Shown here: one piece after another, positions 34,043 through 41,405 of the stretch
Layout of the letters: every line of letters starts with the position of its first letter
How positions within the stretch are numbered: the stretch's first letter is position 1
Origin: JAGVPT01 sp964439265
GTDB lineage: Bacteria; Bacteroidota; Ignavibacteria; UBA10030; UBA8401
Reading direction: 5' to 3'
Assembly (NCBI GenBank): GCA_964439265.1
Contig: CAYTOA010000034.1
Span: forward strand, 1 to 43,901
DNA: 43,901 bases
Made by a program: the position numbers and the translations under genes
Notes under the pieces: generated by a model
The model's database searches: none
Told to the model about the DNA's origin: nothing
The model's input: the letters and a program-made list of their open reading frames with translations, nothing else

Positions 34043-34798
34043 ATGGCAGAACAAATATCCGGCAGCGGCGATGCGAAAGAGATGTCATTCTTTGACCACC
34101 TCGAGGAACTGCGCTGGAGAATTATAAAAGGATTGATCGCGCTGACTCTTGCATCGATCGCCTGCGCCTTTTTTTCTGATTTTCTTGTGCAGGACGTCCT
34201 GCTCGGGCCGCTTCGTGTGGCACATTTGAAAGTGCAAGTGCTCACTCCCTACGGGATCATGGTCCTCTATATGGAGGTCATTCTCTTCGCGGGGCTCATC
34301 GTCAGCATGCCGGTGCTTCTGTATCAGATCTGGAAGTTCGTCGCCCCCGGCTTGATGCCGAAAGAACGGCAATATATCTGGTGGATCGTTTTCTTTACGT
34401 CATTCTGCTTTCTTGCCGGCATTGCGTTTGGTTACTTCGTCCTTGTTCCGACGGCGTTGACATTCTTCGCCGGGTTCGGTACTGAGAATATCAGCTTGAA
34501 CATCGCCGCCGACCGGTACATCAGTTTTATCATGAGCCTTGTCGTCGGAGCGGGGTTGGTGTTTGAACTTCCGATGATCGCGTACTTTCTTACGAAGCTT
34601 GGCATTCTGACCCCGGCGTTCATGCGGCACTACCGCCGTCATGCGATCGTGGTCATCCTGATCATCGCCGCCGTCGTAACGCCGACCCCTGATATCGTGA
34701 CGCAAAGCCTGCTTGCTGCGCCGATGTTCGTGTTGTATGAAATCAGCATTATTGTTTCGAAGTTCGCGCAGAAGAAAGACCCGGACACCGCTTCATGA
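34043..34798 (+). CDS. tatC: Twin-arginine translocase subunit TatC
   Basis: TatC is the multi-spanning receptor of the Tat pathway, which exports folded proteins across the inner membrane. The 251-residue product has the conserved N-terminal SFFDHLEELRWRI motif (residues about 14-26) and six predicted membrane helices, with the SFCFLAGIAFGYFVLVP region typical of TatC in the middle and VVTPTPDIVTQ before the last helix. A TTG at 33980 is in frame, but the ATG at 34043 matches the family start. The stop overlaps the next gene's start (ATGA at 34795). No tatA or tatB gene is in the window. Confidence 0.93.
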   Translation: MAEQISGSGDAKEMSFFDHLEELRWRIIKGLIALTLASIACAFFSDFLVQDVLLGPLRVAHLKVQVLTPYGIMVLYMEVILFAGLIVSMPVLLYQIWKFVAPGLMPKERQYIWWIVFFTSFCFLAGIAFGYFVLVPTALTFFAGFGTENISLNIAADRYISFIMSLVVGAGLVFELPMIAYFLTKLGILTPAFMRHYRRHAIVVILIIAAVVTPTPDIVTQSLLAAPMFVLYEISIIVSKFAQKKDPDTAS

Positions 34799-35784
34799 AA
34801 CGACATCAATCCATAAGCCTGGACGATATCAAGGCTCCGGTGAACGAGGAGCTGCAGGAATTTGGGCGTCACTTCAAACATTCGATGCGTTCGAACGTCC
34901 TTCTCGTCGACACGATCGCACGGTATATTGTCAAACAAAAAGGAAAAAGGATCCGTCCGATCCTTGTCTTCCTTGCGGCAAAGGCGTGCGGTCAAATCAC
35001 CGAAAGCACCTACCGCGGGGCAACGCTTGTCGAGATCCTTCATACCGCAACCCTCGTTCATGACGACGTCGTCGACGATGCCGATACCCGGCGCGGGCTC
35101 GCATCGATCAACGCCGTGTGGAAGAACAAAATTGCCGTGTTGATGGGAGATTACCTCCTCTCGACCGGCCTCATGCTGTCGCTGAAATATGAAGATCATT
35201 ATTTTCTGAACTCCGTTTCCGACGCCGTGCGAAGGATGAGCGAGGGAGAGATCCTGCAGATCCAAAAGAGCCGGGAACTCGACATTGACGAAGAAACGTA
35301 CCTGAAGATCATCTCCGACAAAACCGCTTCCCTCCTCTCAACCTGTTCCGTCATCGGTGCGGCAAGTGCCACGCGTTACACGGACATGAGGCAATTGATG
35401 AGAGAATTCGGCGAGAATGTCGGAATGGCATTCCAGATCCGGGACGATCTGTTCGATTACACAAGCAGGAAGAACATCATCGGCAAGCCGGTCGGGGGCG
35501 ACATGAAAGAGAAGAAGATCACACTCCCGCTGATCCATTCGTTCCAGCAAGCCCCAAAAAAAGAATCGCGCCGTATTCTCAAGATGATCAGGAATGGCGC
35601 GAAGAGCAAAGACGTTGAGTATGTCGTGGCGTTTGCTCAACAGTACGGCGGGATCGACTACGCAGTCTCAAAAGCAGAATATTACAGCGAACAAGCCCGC
35701 CAATGCCTGAAACCGCTCCCCGAGTCACCCGCCAAAGACGCGCTGATGATGTTTGTCGATTTTGTGATGGAACGAACGAAGTAA
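34795..35784 (+). CDS. Trans-polyprenyl diphosphate synthase (octaprenyl-type)
   Basis: This enzyme elongates allylic diphosphates with isopentenyl diphosphate to make the isoprenoid chain of quinones. The 329-residue product carries the first Asp-rich motif in LVHDDVVDDADTRRG (Asp90, Asp91, Asp94), the GKRIRP substrate-binding segment (residues 50-55) and the second motif IRDDLFDY near residue 220. The small residues before the first motif (HTATLVHDD) suggest a long-chain product, as in octaprenyl (IspB-type) or similar synthases rather than farnesyl synthase. Translation is coupled to tatC by the ATGA overlap. Chain length cannot be fixed from sequence alone. Confidence 0.9.
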   Translation: MKRHQSISLDDIKAPVNEELQEFGRHFKHSMRSNVLLVDTIARYIVKQKGKRIRPILVFLAAKACGQITESTYRGATLVEILHTATLVHDDVVDDADTRRGLASINAVWKNKIAVLMGDYLLSTGLMLSLKYEDHYFLNSVSDAVRRMSEGEILQIQKSRELDIDEETYLKIISDKTASLLSTCSVIGAASATRYTDMRQLMREFGENVGMAFQIRDDLFDYTSRKNIIGKPVGGDMKEKKITLPLIHSFQQAPKKESRRILKMIRNGAKSKDVEYVVAFAQQYGGIDYAVSKAEYYSEQARQCLKPLPESPAKDALMMFVDFVMERTK

Positions 35785-35833
35785 TCACTTCAGCAAAGCC
35801 GCATCCTTCCTGCTCCGGATCCGCACATTTCAC

Positions 35834-36187
35834 TCAGCACTCGTACCTGTCACCATGGCTCATTGGGACCGAAAAGACTAGGAACGATAATTCCTCTTTC
35901 GAATCGTTTCGAAGCTGATGAAAAACCCCCGGGGGAATTTCTATCGCGTGATTATTTCCCACAACGACCCTATCTCCGTTCACGTGCATCGTTGCCGTTC
36001 CCTTAAGAACAAAAAAGAGCTGCCGCGAAATCTTATGGCAATGCATTTTCTCGGATGTCCCGGCCGGCATTCGCTCCTGGATAACGCTCATATCGTCTCT
36101 TTTAAGAAGATGCCATCCGTCGCAATTGTCTCCCCAAGGATAATGCTCGGCGTTTTCAACGCTGACATGCTTTAGACTTGAACTCAT
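35834..36187 (-). CDS. Small cupin-domain protein
   Basis: The 117-residue product is a single cupin beta-barrel. Motif 1 is seen as MHCHKISRQLFFVLKG (residues about 48-63), giving two His and a Gln as likely metal ligands, and motif 2 as IPPGVFHQLRN (residues about 86-96) with a third His. Such proteins bind a metal and range from sugar isomerases to small-molecule sensors; no substrate can be named. It lies 18 bases after the DinB-like gene and converges on the polyprenyl synthase gene. Confidence 0.8.
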   Translation of the reverse strand: MSSSLKHVSVENAEHYPWGDNCDGWHLLKRDDMSVIQERMPAGTSEKMHCHKISRQLFFVLKGTATMHVNGDRVVVGNNHAIEIPPGVFHQLRNDSKEELSFLVFSVPMSHGDRYEC

Positions 36188-36205
36188 GTTCTTGCGGATA
36201 AAATG

Positions 36206-36745
36206 TTATTTCGGCCAATGATCCGGCACATATCGTTCTTTGATCAGATTCCAATGATGCAATTCGTGTCCCGCGATCTGGTACGCGAGCGCCCGAACGC
36301 TTGCAGGGTTTCCATTAGCGATGCCGTTTCGAACATAGTCCTCATCGCAAAAGCTTTCAAACATGGTTATGGTCGCGCTTCTGAGTGCCGCGTATTCCTG
36401 AAAAATATCCGTGAGAGTTCGTTCATTGGCTTTGGAGTATGGGACATAGTCGTTCTGTTCATAACCGGGCAATGCCGTTTTGTCGTTCCGCGCAAACCGC
36501 AGCGCCCGGTAACCGAAGATCCGTTCCGTGTCCATAATGTGGACGAGTATTTCTTTTATCGTCCACTTGTCCGCAGCGTAACGGTACGCGAGCTTGTGAT
36601 CCGGCAAGGCGAGTATGAATTTTCTCAACGCGTCGTAATTATCTTTCAAATGACCCAGCACGGAGCCGTCATCGGGGAGCAAACTGATGTACATGATCGC
36701 ATACGGGGCATATTCCCCCCCTGCCGGTTTTGAGATACTTTTCAT
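36206..36745 (-). CDS. DinB-like four-helix metalloprotein
   Basis: The 179-residue product fits the DinB/YfiT-like superfamily: a four-helix bundle with the metal-binding His in WTIKEILVHIMDTE (residue about 69) and the GHELHHW motif (residues about 156-162) near the C-terminus. Family members include thiol transferases that use bacillithiol or mycothiol, and stress-related proteins of unknown activity. GGAG lies about ten bases before the ATG. The cupin gene follows in the same direction. No SOS-type operator was noticed. Confidence 0.82.
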   Translation of the reverse strand: MKSISKPAGGEYAPYAIMYISLLPDDGSVLGHLKDNYDALRKFILALPDHKLAYRYAADKWTIKEILVHIMDTERIFGYRALRFARNDKTALPGYEQNDYVPYSKANERTLTDIFQEYAALRSATITMFESFCDEDYVRNGIANGNPASVRALAYQIAGHELHHWNLIKERYVPDHWPK

Positions 36746-36834
36746 AACACAGGACTCCGTAACGGTTGATATTTATCTTTGGCGGCGAGATCTACCGCCG
36801 TCACAATTCCGAAGGTATGCAGAGTCAATCACTT

Positions 36835-37194
36835 TTACAATAACAATAATGCGAAGGCTAGAATTGCGGGAAGAGCTTGCTTGTAGAAGATCGACCGGTG
36901 CGCCGTCCATGCGCCGTAGAAGCCTGCGACGATAACACAGCCGGTGAAGAAAAGGGCAATGTTTTTCGACCACACGGGATCAGAGACAAGCAGCGACCAG
37001 GTTAATCCTATTGCGAGAAATCCATTATAGAGTCCCTGGTTAGCCGCCATCACTTTTGTCTTTTCGAACATATCCCCGGAAAGGGATGAAAACACCTTCC
37101 TCCCGCGTGTCGTCCAGGCGAACATCTCCAGCCATAGGATGTAATAGTGTTCAAGCGCTACGAGCGCGACGAATATCTTTGCTGGGAGCGACAT
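36835..37194 (-). CDS. DUF1304 family small membrane protein
   Basis: The 119-residue product has four predicted membrane helices and the DUF1304 pattern: ALEHYYILWLEMF near residue 13, NQGLYNGFLAIGL near residue 52, and GFYGAWTAHRSIFYKQALPAILAF at the C-terminus. The family is widespread and of unknown function. The gene is followed by 89 bases containing a small GGCGG/CCGCC hairpin, then the DinB-like gene on the same strand. Confidence 0.82.
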   Translation of the reverse strand: MSLPAKIFVALVALEHYYILWLEMFAWTTRGRKVFSSLSGDMFEKTKVMAANQGLYNGFLAIGLTWSLLVSDPVWSKNIALFFTGCVIVAGFYGAWTAHRSIFYKQALPAILAFALLLL

Positions 37195-37260
37195 CGGTTA
37201 AGTCCTCGTACGGCATAGGTTCATCCCACGGTGCCAGGATTGTTTGTTACGCGTGCAAGT

Positions 37261-37300
37261 AAAAAATTGCTCCCAAAGCTTTCGCGGTTTTGGGAGCAAT
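37261..37300 (-). terminator. Rho-independent terminator for the first cargo gene
   Basis: A perfect 12-base inverted repeat, ATTGCTCCCAAA (37266-37277) and TTTGGGAGCAAT (37289-37300), with an 11-base loop, is followed on the minus strand by a run of Ts (the A-tract at 37261-37266). It lies about 30 bases beyond the stop of the 519-residue T9SS cargo gene and is the clearest intrinsic terminator in the window. Confidence 0.8.
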
Positions 37301-37329
37301 GTGTCTCTTTATTGCTGCGAGTGCGTGAT

Positions 37330-38889
37330 TTATTTCAAGAGCAGCATTTTCCTCATCTGCACCCTGCCGCCGAACTCCAGCCGCGAGAAGTAGACTCCGC
37401 TCGACAAATTTGCCGCGATGAACTGAGCTTGATGGATCATGCCGACCGCTGCTTCGCCGTCAAACAAGGTAGCGACCTCCTGCCCGAGCACGTTGAATAC
37501 CTTCAGCACTGCCCTTCCATTCGACGGAACGGTGAACTGAATCTCCGTCGCCGGGTTGAACGGGTTCGGATAATTCTGCGAAAGAGCCAAGACCGTCGGA
37601 ATTTTTGCCGATGCATCGCGCACGGATGTTGTGGTAATATTGAACACGACGCCCGTCTCTCCCGGATGGACAACAACCGTCGGGGACTGCTCATTGGGAG
37701 GCAAATATTGGGGATTCAAATAGTAATTAAAGATCTTATTACTGACCTTCATCGTGAAATTCCCTGCGTTGTCAGTCAACGCCATCGAATATGCCGTATC
37801 CGGGTTTGTTGCAATTAACTCAAACGGATAATTTACATTCTGCCCATTAAACTGAACTATGCCCTGAATCGTGGAGTTGACTGCGTAGGAAACCAGGTTA
37901 TAGAACAAACTATCGCCGGTATGAAGCAGCGGAAGCGAGATCTCGGGATATATATGATCGGACACAGAATCTCCATTCGTAGACATAGCAAGAGACCAGT
38001 GTTGATTCTGAGTTTGATCAATGTCTCCCTGCAAAAGACCCAAATCGAAAAATCCTAGGTTATCAGTTTGAGAATAACGATATGGGGCGTTGCTGCCGGA
38101 CGACTGAACAGTTGCATACACACTGCTTTGAATCGGTAATCCCGAATCATCCTTTAGATAGCCCGCCACTTGCGCAGCCGCAGGAAGCATGATAAGATTA
38201 ATGCCGCTTGGATTACCGACAATCGTAATCGTCGAGTCTTGGGGAGTAATGATCGATGGAGGATACGGGTTGGTTTGAATTTGAACGTACCATGGATTGC
38301 CTGCGGTATCGGCGTTCATTGCGATTTGAAAATCACCCGATGCATTGGTATACGCATCCCATGAATTGGGCTGCCCAAAATTACCGTCGCGGTCGATTTG
38401 AACGTCGATGTATTGAGCGCTTTTGCCCGGAGGAGGAGTCACGTGTCCGGAAATTGTGTGTGCAGGTAAGGCCAGCGGCGACACTGTGCCCACATCGGTA
38501 ACGCTGCTTCCGCCGTTCGTAAACCTGAGAACGTAGTCTCCCGGTGCAATTCCAACGGGTTGATAAAATATTACGTGCCCGTTAGCAAGTCCGTCCAGAT
38601 CCCCCGGACCGTTGTGATTTGATACCCCGTCGGTTTGTGCAAATGCGCCATACTCCACATCGGTCCCAGGGTCGATCGTTCCGTTATGATTGACATCATA
38701 CCAAAGCTCAAAGGCAATGGTAGCACCAACGGGACAATTGTATTCCCACTTAATCGTATCACCCGACGTCATGGTGAACGGTGTAGGTGCGGTTACATTA
38801 TTAACTTTCAAATTGGTGATCTGGGCTGTTACAAGATATGGGATGCAGAACAAAAAGCCGAGGAACAATATTCGTACCGTAGCCTTCAT
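37330..38889 (-). CDS. T9SS cargo protein with carboxypeptidase-regulatory-like repeats
   Basis: The 519-residue product has a signal peptide (residues 1-22, ending VTAQ), an N-terminal beta region with the calcium-site-like DVNHNGTIDPGTDVEYG near residue 65, several Ig-like or carboxypeptidase-regulatory-like modules (AGYLKDDSGLPIQSSVYATV near 240, TIQGIVQFNGQNVNYPFELI near 335), and a T9SS type A C-terminal domain from LSQNYPNPFNPATEIQF (about residue 435) to the terminal KMLLLK. It is probably a secreted or surface-attached protein without visible enzyme motif. AAGGAG lies seven bases before the ATG. The gene ends at the terminator at 37261-37300. Confidence 0.8.
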   Translation of the reverse strand: MKATVRILFLGFLFCIPYLVTAQITNLKVNNVTAPTPFTMTSGDTIKWEYNCPVGATIAFELWYDVNHNGTIDPGTDVEYGAFAQTDGVSNHNGPGDLDGLANGHVIFYQPVGIAPGDYVLRFTNGGSSVTDVGTVSPLALPAHTISGHVTPPPGKSAQYIDVQIDRDGNFGQPNSWDAYTNASGDFQIAMNADTAGNPWYVQIQTNPYPPSIITPQDSTITIVGNPSGINLIMLPAAAQVAGYLKDDSGLPIQSSVYATVQSSGSNAPYRYSQTDNLGFFDLGLLQGDIDQTQNQHWSLAMSTNGDSVSDHIYPEISLPLLHTGDSLFYNLVSYAVNSTIQGIVQFNGQNVNYPFELIATNPDTAYSMALTDNAGNFTMKVSNKIFNYYLNPQYLPPNEQSPTVVVHPGETGVVFNITTTSVRDASAKIPTVLALSQNYPNPFNPATEIQFTVPSNGRAVLKVFNVLGQEVATLFDGEAAVGMIHQAQFIAANLSSGVYFSRLEFGGRVQMRKMLLLK

Positions 38890-38994
38890 GGATTTTCTCC
38901 TTGATGTTATATATAATCAGCTGTTTTCGTCGCTGACTGTTATTCTAACGCGCAATATTGTACGGCAATTCCGAGGGAAGGGTGTTACACCACC

Positions 38995-39023
38995 AATGTA
39001 CTTAACAAGTCACTTGCCTGCAA
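38995..39023 (-). promoter_or_regulatory. Candidate promoter of the 519-residue cargo gene
   Basis: TTGCAG (39018-39023, minus strand), a 17-base spacer and TACATT (38995-39000) lie about 100 bases before the ATG at 38889. The -10 box is the same as the one proposed for porV. Confidence 0.35.
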
Positions 39024-39055
39024 TAGTTGATTTCCTCAATACAAAGTAATTGGAC

Positions 39056-40876
39056 TTACTTCAAAAGAAGGAGCTTTTTCATCTGCACGGTACTACCAAA
39101 CTGCAATCGTGCAAAGTACGTGCCGCTGGCAAGTTTCGATCCGTCGAATACTGTCTGATAGTATTCTCCGCCTTTTGCAAAGTTATCGAAAAGGATCGCC
39201 ACCTCCTGGCCGATCGAGTTAAAGACTTTCAGGATTGCACGTCCGTCACTCGGCAGCGTGAACTCGATCGACGTCGCAGGATTGAACGGATTGGGATAAT
39301 TCTGAGACAAATCAAATGCCGCTGGTGCCGGGCCGAGCTGCACCTGAATTTCCTGAGAATATTTGAATTCACCGTTGCGGTCTATCTGCTTCAGGTGATA
39401 CGAGTACGTGCCGGCGCTGGCGACATTGTCGGAAAACGAATAGCTTTTCGGGGAATTGGATGTTCCGGAGCCGGCTACGGACCCGACTCTGATCCACGCT
39501 TGAGTTTGTGCGCTTGCGGGGAGAACAGTGGAAAGTGATCTTCTTTCAATATCAAATTGTGAATTATTTAGCTCTGTAGCCGTCGACCAACTTACGTCAA
39601 CCCTAAGTCGGTTTGGCATTGCCGTAAATGATGTGACTTCGACGGGAAGCGGGGCGGACGGTGTGGCATAAACCCATGTTGCACCCGCAAAGCTGCTGTC
39701 ACCTAATCCGCCAGCAATCGCGGTATTGCCGTCTCCAGAAATTGCAACGGAACATCCTAGCCGCGAAGCGCCCACTGTGTCAGTTCCAATAAGTTTAGTC
39801 CCGGACTGAGTCCACACTGTGTCAGTACTAATGGAACGTTTAAATATCCACGCGGCACCGTCATATCCATGGTCACCAAGCCCGCCTACGATGACGGTAC
39901 CCCCATCGGAAGAAACAGATACCGAACAACCAATGGAAGGAGTGCCGGTAGTGTAATCACTAGGGCGAATTTCGTTCTCCATTAATACCCATGAATCGTC
40001 AGGCATTCTATTAAATATCCAAATCGCGCCGACGCTGGCGGAGTTATAGTCGCCGGACCCACCGACAACAAGCGTATTGCCGTCCGACGATAGTGCTACG
40101 GAACTGCCGAAGGCCGAATAATATCCTCCCACCAGCTTATTCCCCTGGCTCACCCATGAGGTGCCGTTCCAGACATAGACGAACACAGAACCATAGTACG
40201 GAGCATCGTCGTTGGCGCCGACGGCAACAGTATTTCCATCGCCGGATATTGCTACCGAGTATCCCTGCTGACCGTATGAACCGCCTTGATTGTTTGCCAA
40301 CTTGCCCCCAACCTGCGACCAAGTGCCGCCTGTCCTTCTGTAGATCCACGCGGCTCCGATTCTATTACTGTTATCGTATGGGCCGCCCACAATTACCGTG
40401 TTGCCGTCTCCGGAAATGCCAACGGAAAAACCTTGATACGAAAACGACGCATAATCGTTTCCAACGAGCTTGGACCCTTGCTGTGACCAGGTTTCTCCCG
40501 AACGGACAAATATCCACGCAGCACCGACATGTGTATTGTCATCGTACGCTCCGACAATTGCCGTGTTGCCGTCTGCCGATATTGCGACCGAATAGCCTTG
40601 TTGCGAAGTACCTACAGCTCCAGTGCCGACAAGTTTGTGTCCTTGCTGCGACCAGTGTCCTCCAGAGCGTGTAAATATCCAAGCAGCTCCGACACCAGCA
40701 CTGTCAGCTATTCCGCCGACGATGGCAGTGTTACCATCTGCAGAAAGCGCGACAGAAGTGCCTTGTTCAGGAGTGCTTGCACTCCCCGTACCGAATAATT
40801 TATTTCCCTGCTGGCTAAATTGTGAATAGGAAACCGAGACATAGATAGCGCCGAGTAACAAGATATATTTGTTCAT
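39056..40876 (-). CDS. T9SS cargo protein with seven FG-GAP-type repeats
   Basis: The 606-residue product has a signal peptide (residues 1-18) and seven consecutive repeats of about 55 residues (about 20-405), each with the pattern WSQQGxKLVGT, then QGxSVAISxDGNTAIVGG, then GAAWIFxR; together they should fold as a seven-bladed beta-propeller. Next comes a linker domain (LPVEVTSFTAMPNRL to FKYSQEIQVQLG, about 415-515) and a T9SS type A C-terminal domain from DLSQNYPNPFNPATSIEF to KKLLLLK. No catalytic residues are apparent, so binding or adhesion is likely. GAGGAAAA precedes the ATG. The last two domains closely match those of the next cargo gene upstream. Confidence 0.82.
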   Translation of the reverse strand: MNKYILLLGAIYVSVSYSQFSQQGNKLFGTGSASTPEQGTSVALSADGNTAIVGGIADSAGVGAAWIFTRSGGHWSQQGHKLVGTGAVGTSQQGYSVAISADGNTAIVGAYDDNTHVGAAWIFVRSGETWSQQGSKLVGNDYASFSYQGFSVGISGDGNTVIVGGPYDNSNRIGAAWIYRRTGGTWSQVGGKLANNQGGSYGQQGYSVAISGDGNTVAVGANDDAPYYGSVFVYVWNGTSWVSQGNKLVGGYYSAFGSSVALSSDGNTLVVGGSGDYNSASVGAIWIFNRMPDDSWVLMENEIRPSDYTTGTPSIGCSVSVSSDGGTVIVGGLGDHGYDGAAWIFKRSISTDTVWTQSGTKLIGTDTVGASRLGCSVAISGDGNTAIAGGLGDSSFAGATWVYATPSAPLPVEVTSFTAMPNRLRVDVSWSTATELNNSQFDIERRSLSTVLPASAQTQAWIRVGSVAGSGTSNSPKSYSFSDNVASAGTYSYHLKQIDRNGEFKYSQEIQVQLGPAPAAFDLSQNYPNPFNPATSIEFTLPSDGRAILKVFNSIGQEVAILFDNFAKGGEYYQTVFDGSKLASGTYFARLQFGSTVQMKKLLLLK

Positions 40877-40904
40877 TTTTCCTCAACAGTGGTTTGATGA
40901 AAAA

Positions 40905-41016
40905 CATCTACGCGATTCGACCGTCGGATTCTTCTTGTTCGCTCGCCTCGTTGCGATTTTTGTAGAAATAGATCTCTTGCGAGCGTTCCCAATCGGAGAT
41001 TGGGAACGAGATATAA
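40905..41016 (+). repeat. Direct repeat, left copy
   Basis: This block starts CATCTACGCGA and includes TTCTTCTTGTTCGC and, at its right end, REP-like copy 3. It aligns with 41071-41182 over the full length; the palindrome sits 79 bases from the left edge in this copy and 78 in the other. Identity is moderate in the left part and high around the palindrome. Confidence 0.6.
40984..41011 (+). repeat. REP-like palindromic unit, copy 3
   Basis: The unit is CGTTCCCAATC, loop GGA, GATTGGGAACG, then AGA, a perfect 11-base stem. It is identical over 28 bases to copy 1 at 11694-11721 on the opposite strand. Confidence 0.85.
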
Positions 41017-41070
41017 CAGAGTAGCAAAGTGTATTTTTTCATATTCCCCTTACAATGTCATTATGAGAAC

Positions 41071-41182
41071 CATCCACACGAACGAAACGCTGGATTACTC
41101 TTGTTCCTTTGCAACGTTTCGTTTTTTTTCATAAACGTCTGCTGCAAGCGTTCCTAATCGGAGTTTGGGAACGAGACATAGC
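41071..41182 (+). repeat. Direct repeat, right copy
   Basis: This block starts CATCCACACGA and includes TTACTCTTGTTCC. It is the second, more diverged copy of 40905-41016 and ends in REP-like copy 4. Confidence 0.6.
41149..41176 (+). repeat. REP-like palindromic unit, copy 4
   Basis: The unit is CGTTCCTAATC, loop GGA, GTTTGGGAACG, then AGA. It matches the family but its stem carries two mismatched positions, so this copy appears to be decaying. Confidence 0.7.
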
Positions 41183-41405
41183 CAGTATCATCGCGAAGGC
41201 TCAGCGCAAATGATCCAGTCAGTTCCGGAAAAATATTCTTTTTTGAATGAGTTTGGGTTATCGGCAAAAATCTTCTACATAATACAACAATGCGACAGCC
41301 ATGTCAATTATCGGATGTATCCTGCGACACAACGTCCCACAGAAAAACACTCGATCCATTCACAATTGCTGCCGCATTGTTGAAAAAATCAACAGATCAG
41401 CCAAA

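Larger units (their letters stand above)
40877..41405. other. Non-coding gap with degenerate direct repeats
   Basis: These 529 bases separate two cargo genes read in the same direction. They contain two degenerate 112-base direct repeats, each ending in a REP-like palindrome. A 72-codon plus-strand frame at 41165-41383 has no protein-like features and starts inside the repeat, so it is not called. Confidence 0.6.

Noticed and set aside
37266..37300. Possible fifth REP-like unit at the TTTGGGAGC hairpin
   Set aside because: It shares TTGGGAGC with the REP-like family but has an 11-base loop, lacks the trailing AGA and has a T-tract on one side, so it is better explained as an intrinsic terminator.
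40984..41176. Possible CRISPR array from repeated palindromes
   Set aside because: There are only two units here, spaced about 137 bases apart, with similar rather than unique sequence between them, and there are no cas genes.
41165..41383. 72-codon plus-strand frame between cargo genes
   Set aside because: It starts inside a REP-like palindrome and encodes no recognisable feature.
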